DNA of 35,320 nt, taken from contig JAQBTQ010000024.1 of NCBI GenBank assembly GCA_027624855.1, positions 1 through 35,320 of the forward strand, written 5' to 3'. Shown in pieces: positions 35,184 through 35,320 of this stretch. Both the position numbers and the translations under genes were made by a program. The stretch comes from Bacteroidota bacterium. Its GTDB lineage: Bacteria; Bacteroidota; Bacteroidia; Flavobacteriales_D; Sanyastnellaceae. The notes under the pieces were generated by a model, which worked only from the letters and a program-made list of their open reading frames with translations, did no database searches and had not been told where the DNA came from. Every line of letters starts with the position of its first letter. Within the stretch, counting starts at the first letter, position 1.

Positions 35184-35320
35184 TAGTGAATTATGTCTGT
35201 GGTATTGAGAATTGGGAGGGGGATCTAAAAAGAGAACTTCTACAGTTGATTCTACATCGAATAGACCTCAGTTACAATCACACTGATCAGACCCACGACC
35301 TTAACACCACCCTTAAGATT
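35184..35320 (+). repeat. Inverted repeat copy B, just upstream of the recombinase start
   Basis: Reverse complement of copy A, two mismatches in 137 bases. The match ends abruptly at 35184, two bases before the recombinase start codon, and still continues at the last base of the window. Any promoter of the recombinase must lie within or beyond this copy. Confidence 0.95.
35186..35320 (+). pseudogene. Headless recombinase C-terminal reading frame, running off the window
   Basis: On the plus strand this segment is open in the same frame as the recombinase C-terminus (from VNYVCGIENWEGDLKR to NTTLKI) with one substitution, Lys to Gln, and one silent change. There is no catalytic domain in front of it; the preceding sequence belongs to the divergent recombinase start. 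It could be the remnant of a second recombinase copy or an alternative C-terminal exon-like tail reached after inversion. The sequence right of the window is needed to decide. Confidence 0.6.

Noticed and set aside
33546-35320. Tn7-like transposon at glmS
   Set aside because: No Tns-type proteins or Tn7 end repeats are visible. The only gene is a serine recombinase, which uses a different chemistry.

Overview
The window reads as one stretch of a Bacteroidota chromosome, most likely Flavobacteriales or a near relative. Three proteins end in type IX secretion (T9SS) sorting domains. Several families largely confined to this phylum are present (DUF4296, DUF4270, DUF4837, and a one-domain starch-synthase-like protein beside panC). 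Start codons lack clear Shine-Dalgarno sequences, and one promoter matches the phylum's TTG / TAnnTTTG pattern. Base composition is close to half G+C by eye, except in the last 1.7 kb, which is clearly AT-richer. No tRNA, rRNA or CRISPR array was seen.

Layout. 1-3041: a CotH-like secreted protein cut by the left edge, then a RhlE-type DEAD-box helicase. 3154-5770: a nitric oxide synthase oxygenase convergent with a DUF389 membrane protein. 5785-9893: an intrinsic terminator, a T9SS-exported alpha/beta hydrolase, a small TonB-like protein, a membrane-anchored coiled-coil protein and a secreted protein of unknown function. 9931-13718: a tightly packed plus-strand operon of YraN, RluB-type pseudouridine synthase, polyprenol-phosphate-mannose-synthase-like GT2, dihydroorotase and a DUF4296 lipoprotein. 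An SDR-family protein and uvrC follow (13666-16547).

16530-21940 is a minus-strand run read thiL > asnB > GT4 glycosyltransferase > nitronate-monooxygenase/FabK-like > DCC-family protein, with gaps or overlaps of 0-4 bases. Next come a SlyD-like FKBP and a divergent M1 metallopeptidase. 24953-28470 is an envelope operon read tatA > MltD-type lytic transglycosylase > DUF4837 > Asp-box lipoprotein; tatA is only 53 codons. Then panC, and divergent from it the one-domain starch-synthase-like gene, a DUF4270 lipoprotein and glmS.

The most unusual part is 33506-35320. A large serine recombinase gene lies antisense to, and slightly overlapping, the 3' end of glmS. A 137-bp segment of its own C-terminal coding region (33656-33792) is present again in inverted orientation just upstream of its start codon (35184-35320), with only two mismatches, one of them synonymous. 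Inverting the DNA between the copies would move the recombinase to the other strand and fuse it in frame to a different C-terminal tail lying beyond the window. I read this as a candidate self-inverting or mobile recombinase locus beside glmS. An inverted pair of elements or an assembly fold-back are the main alternatives. The second notable gene is the bacterial nitric oxide synthase.
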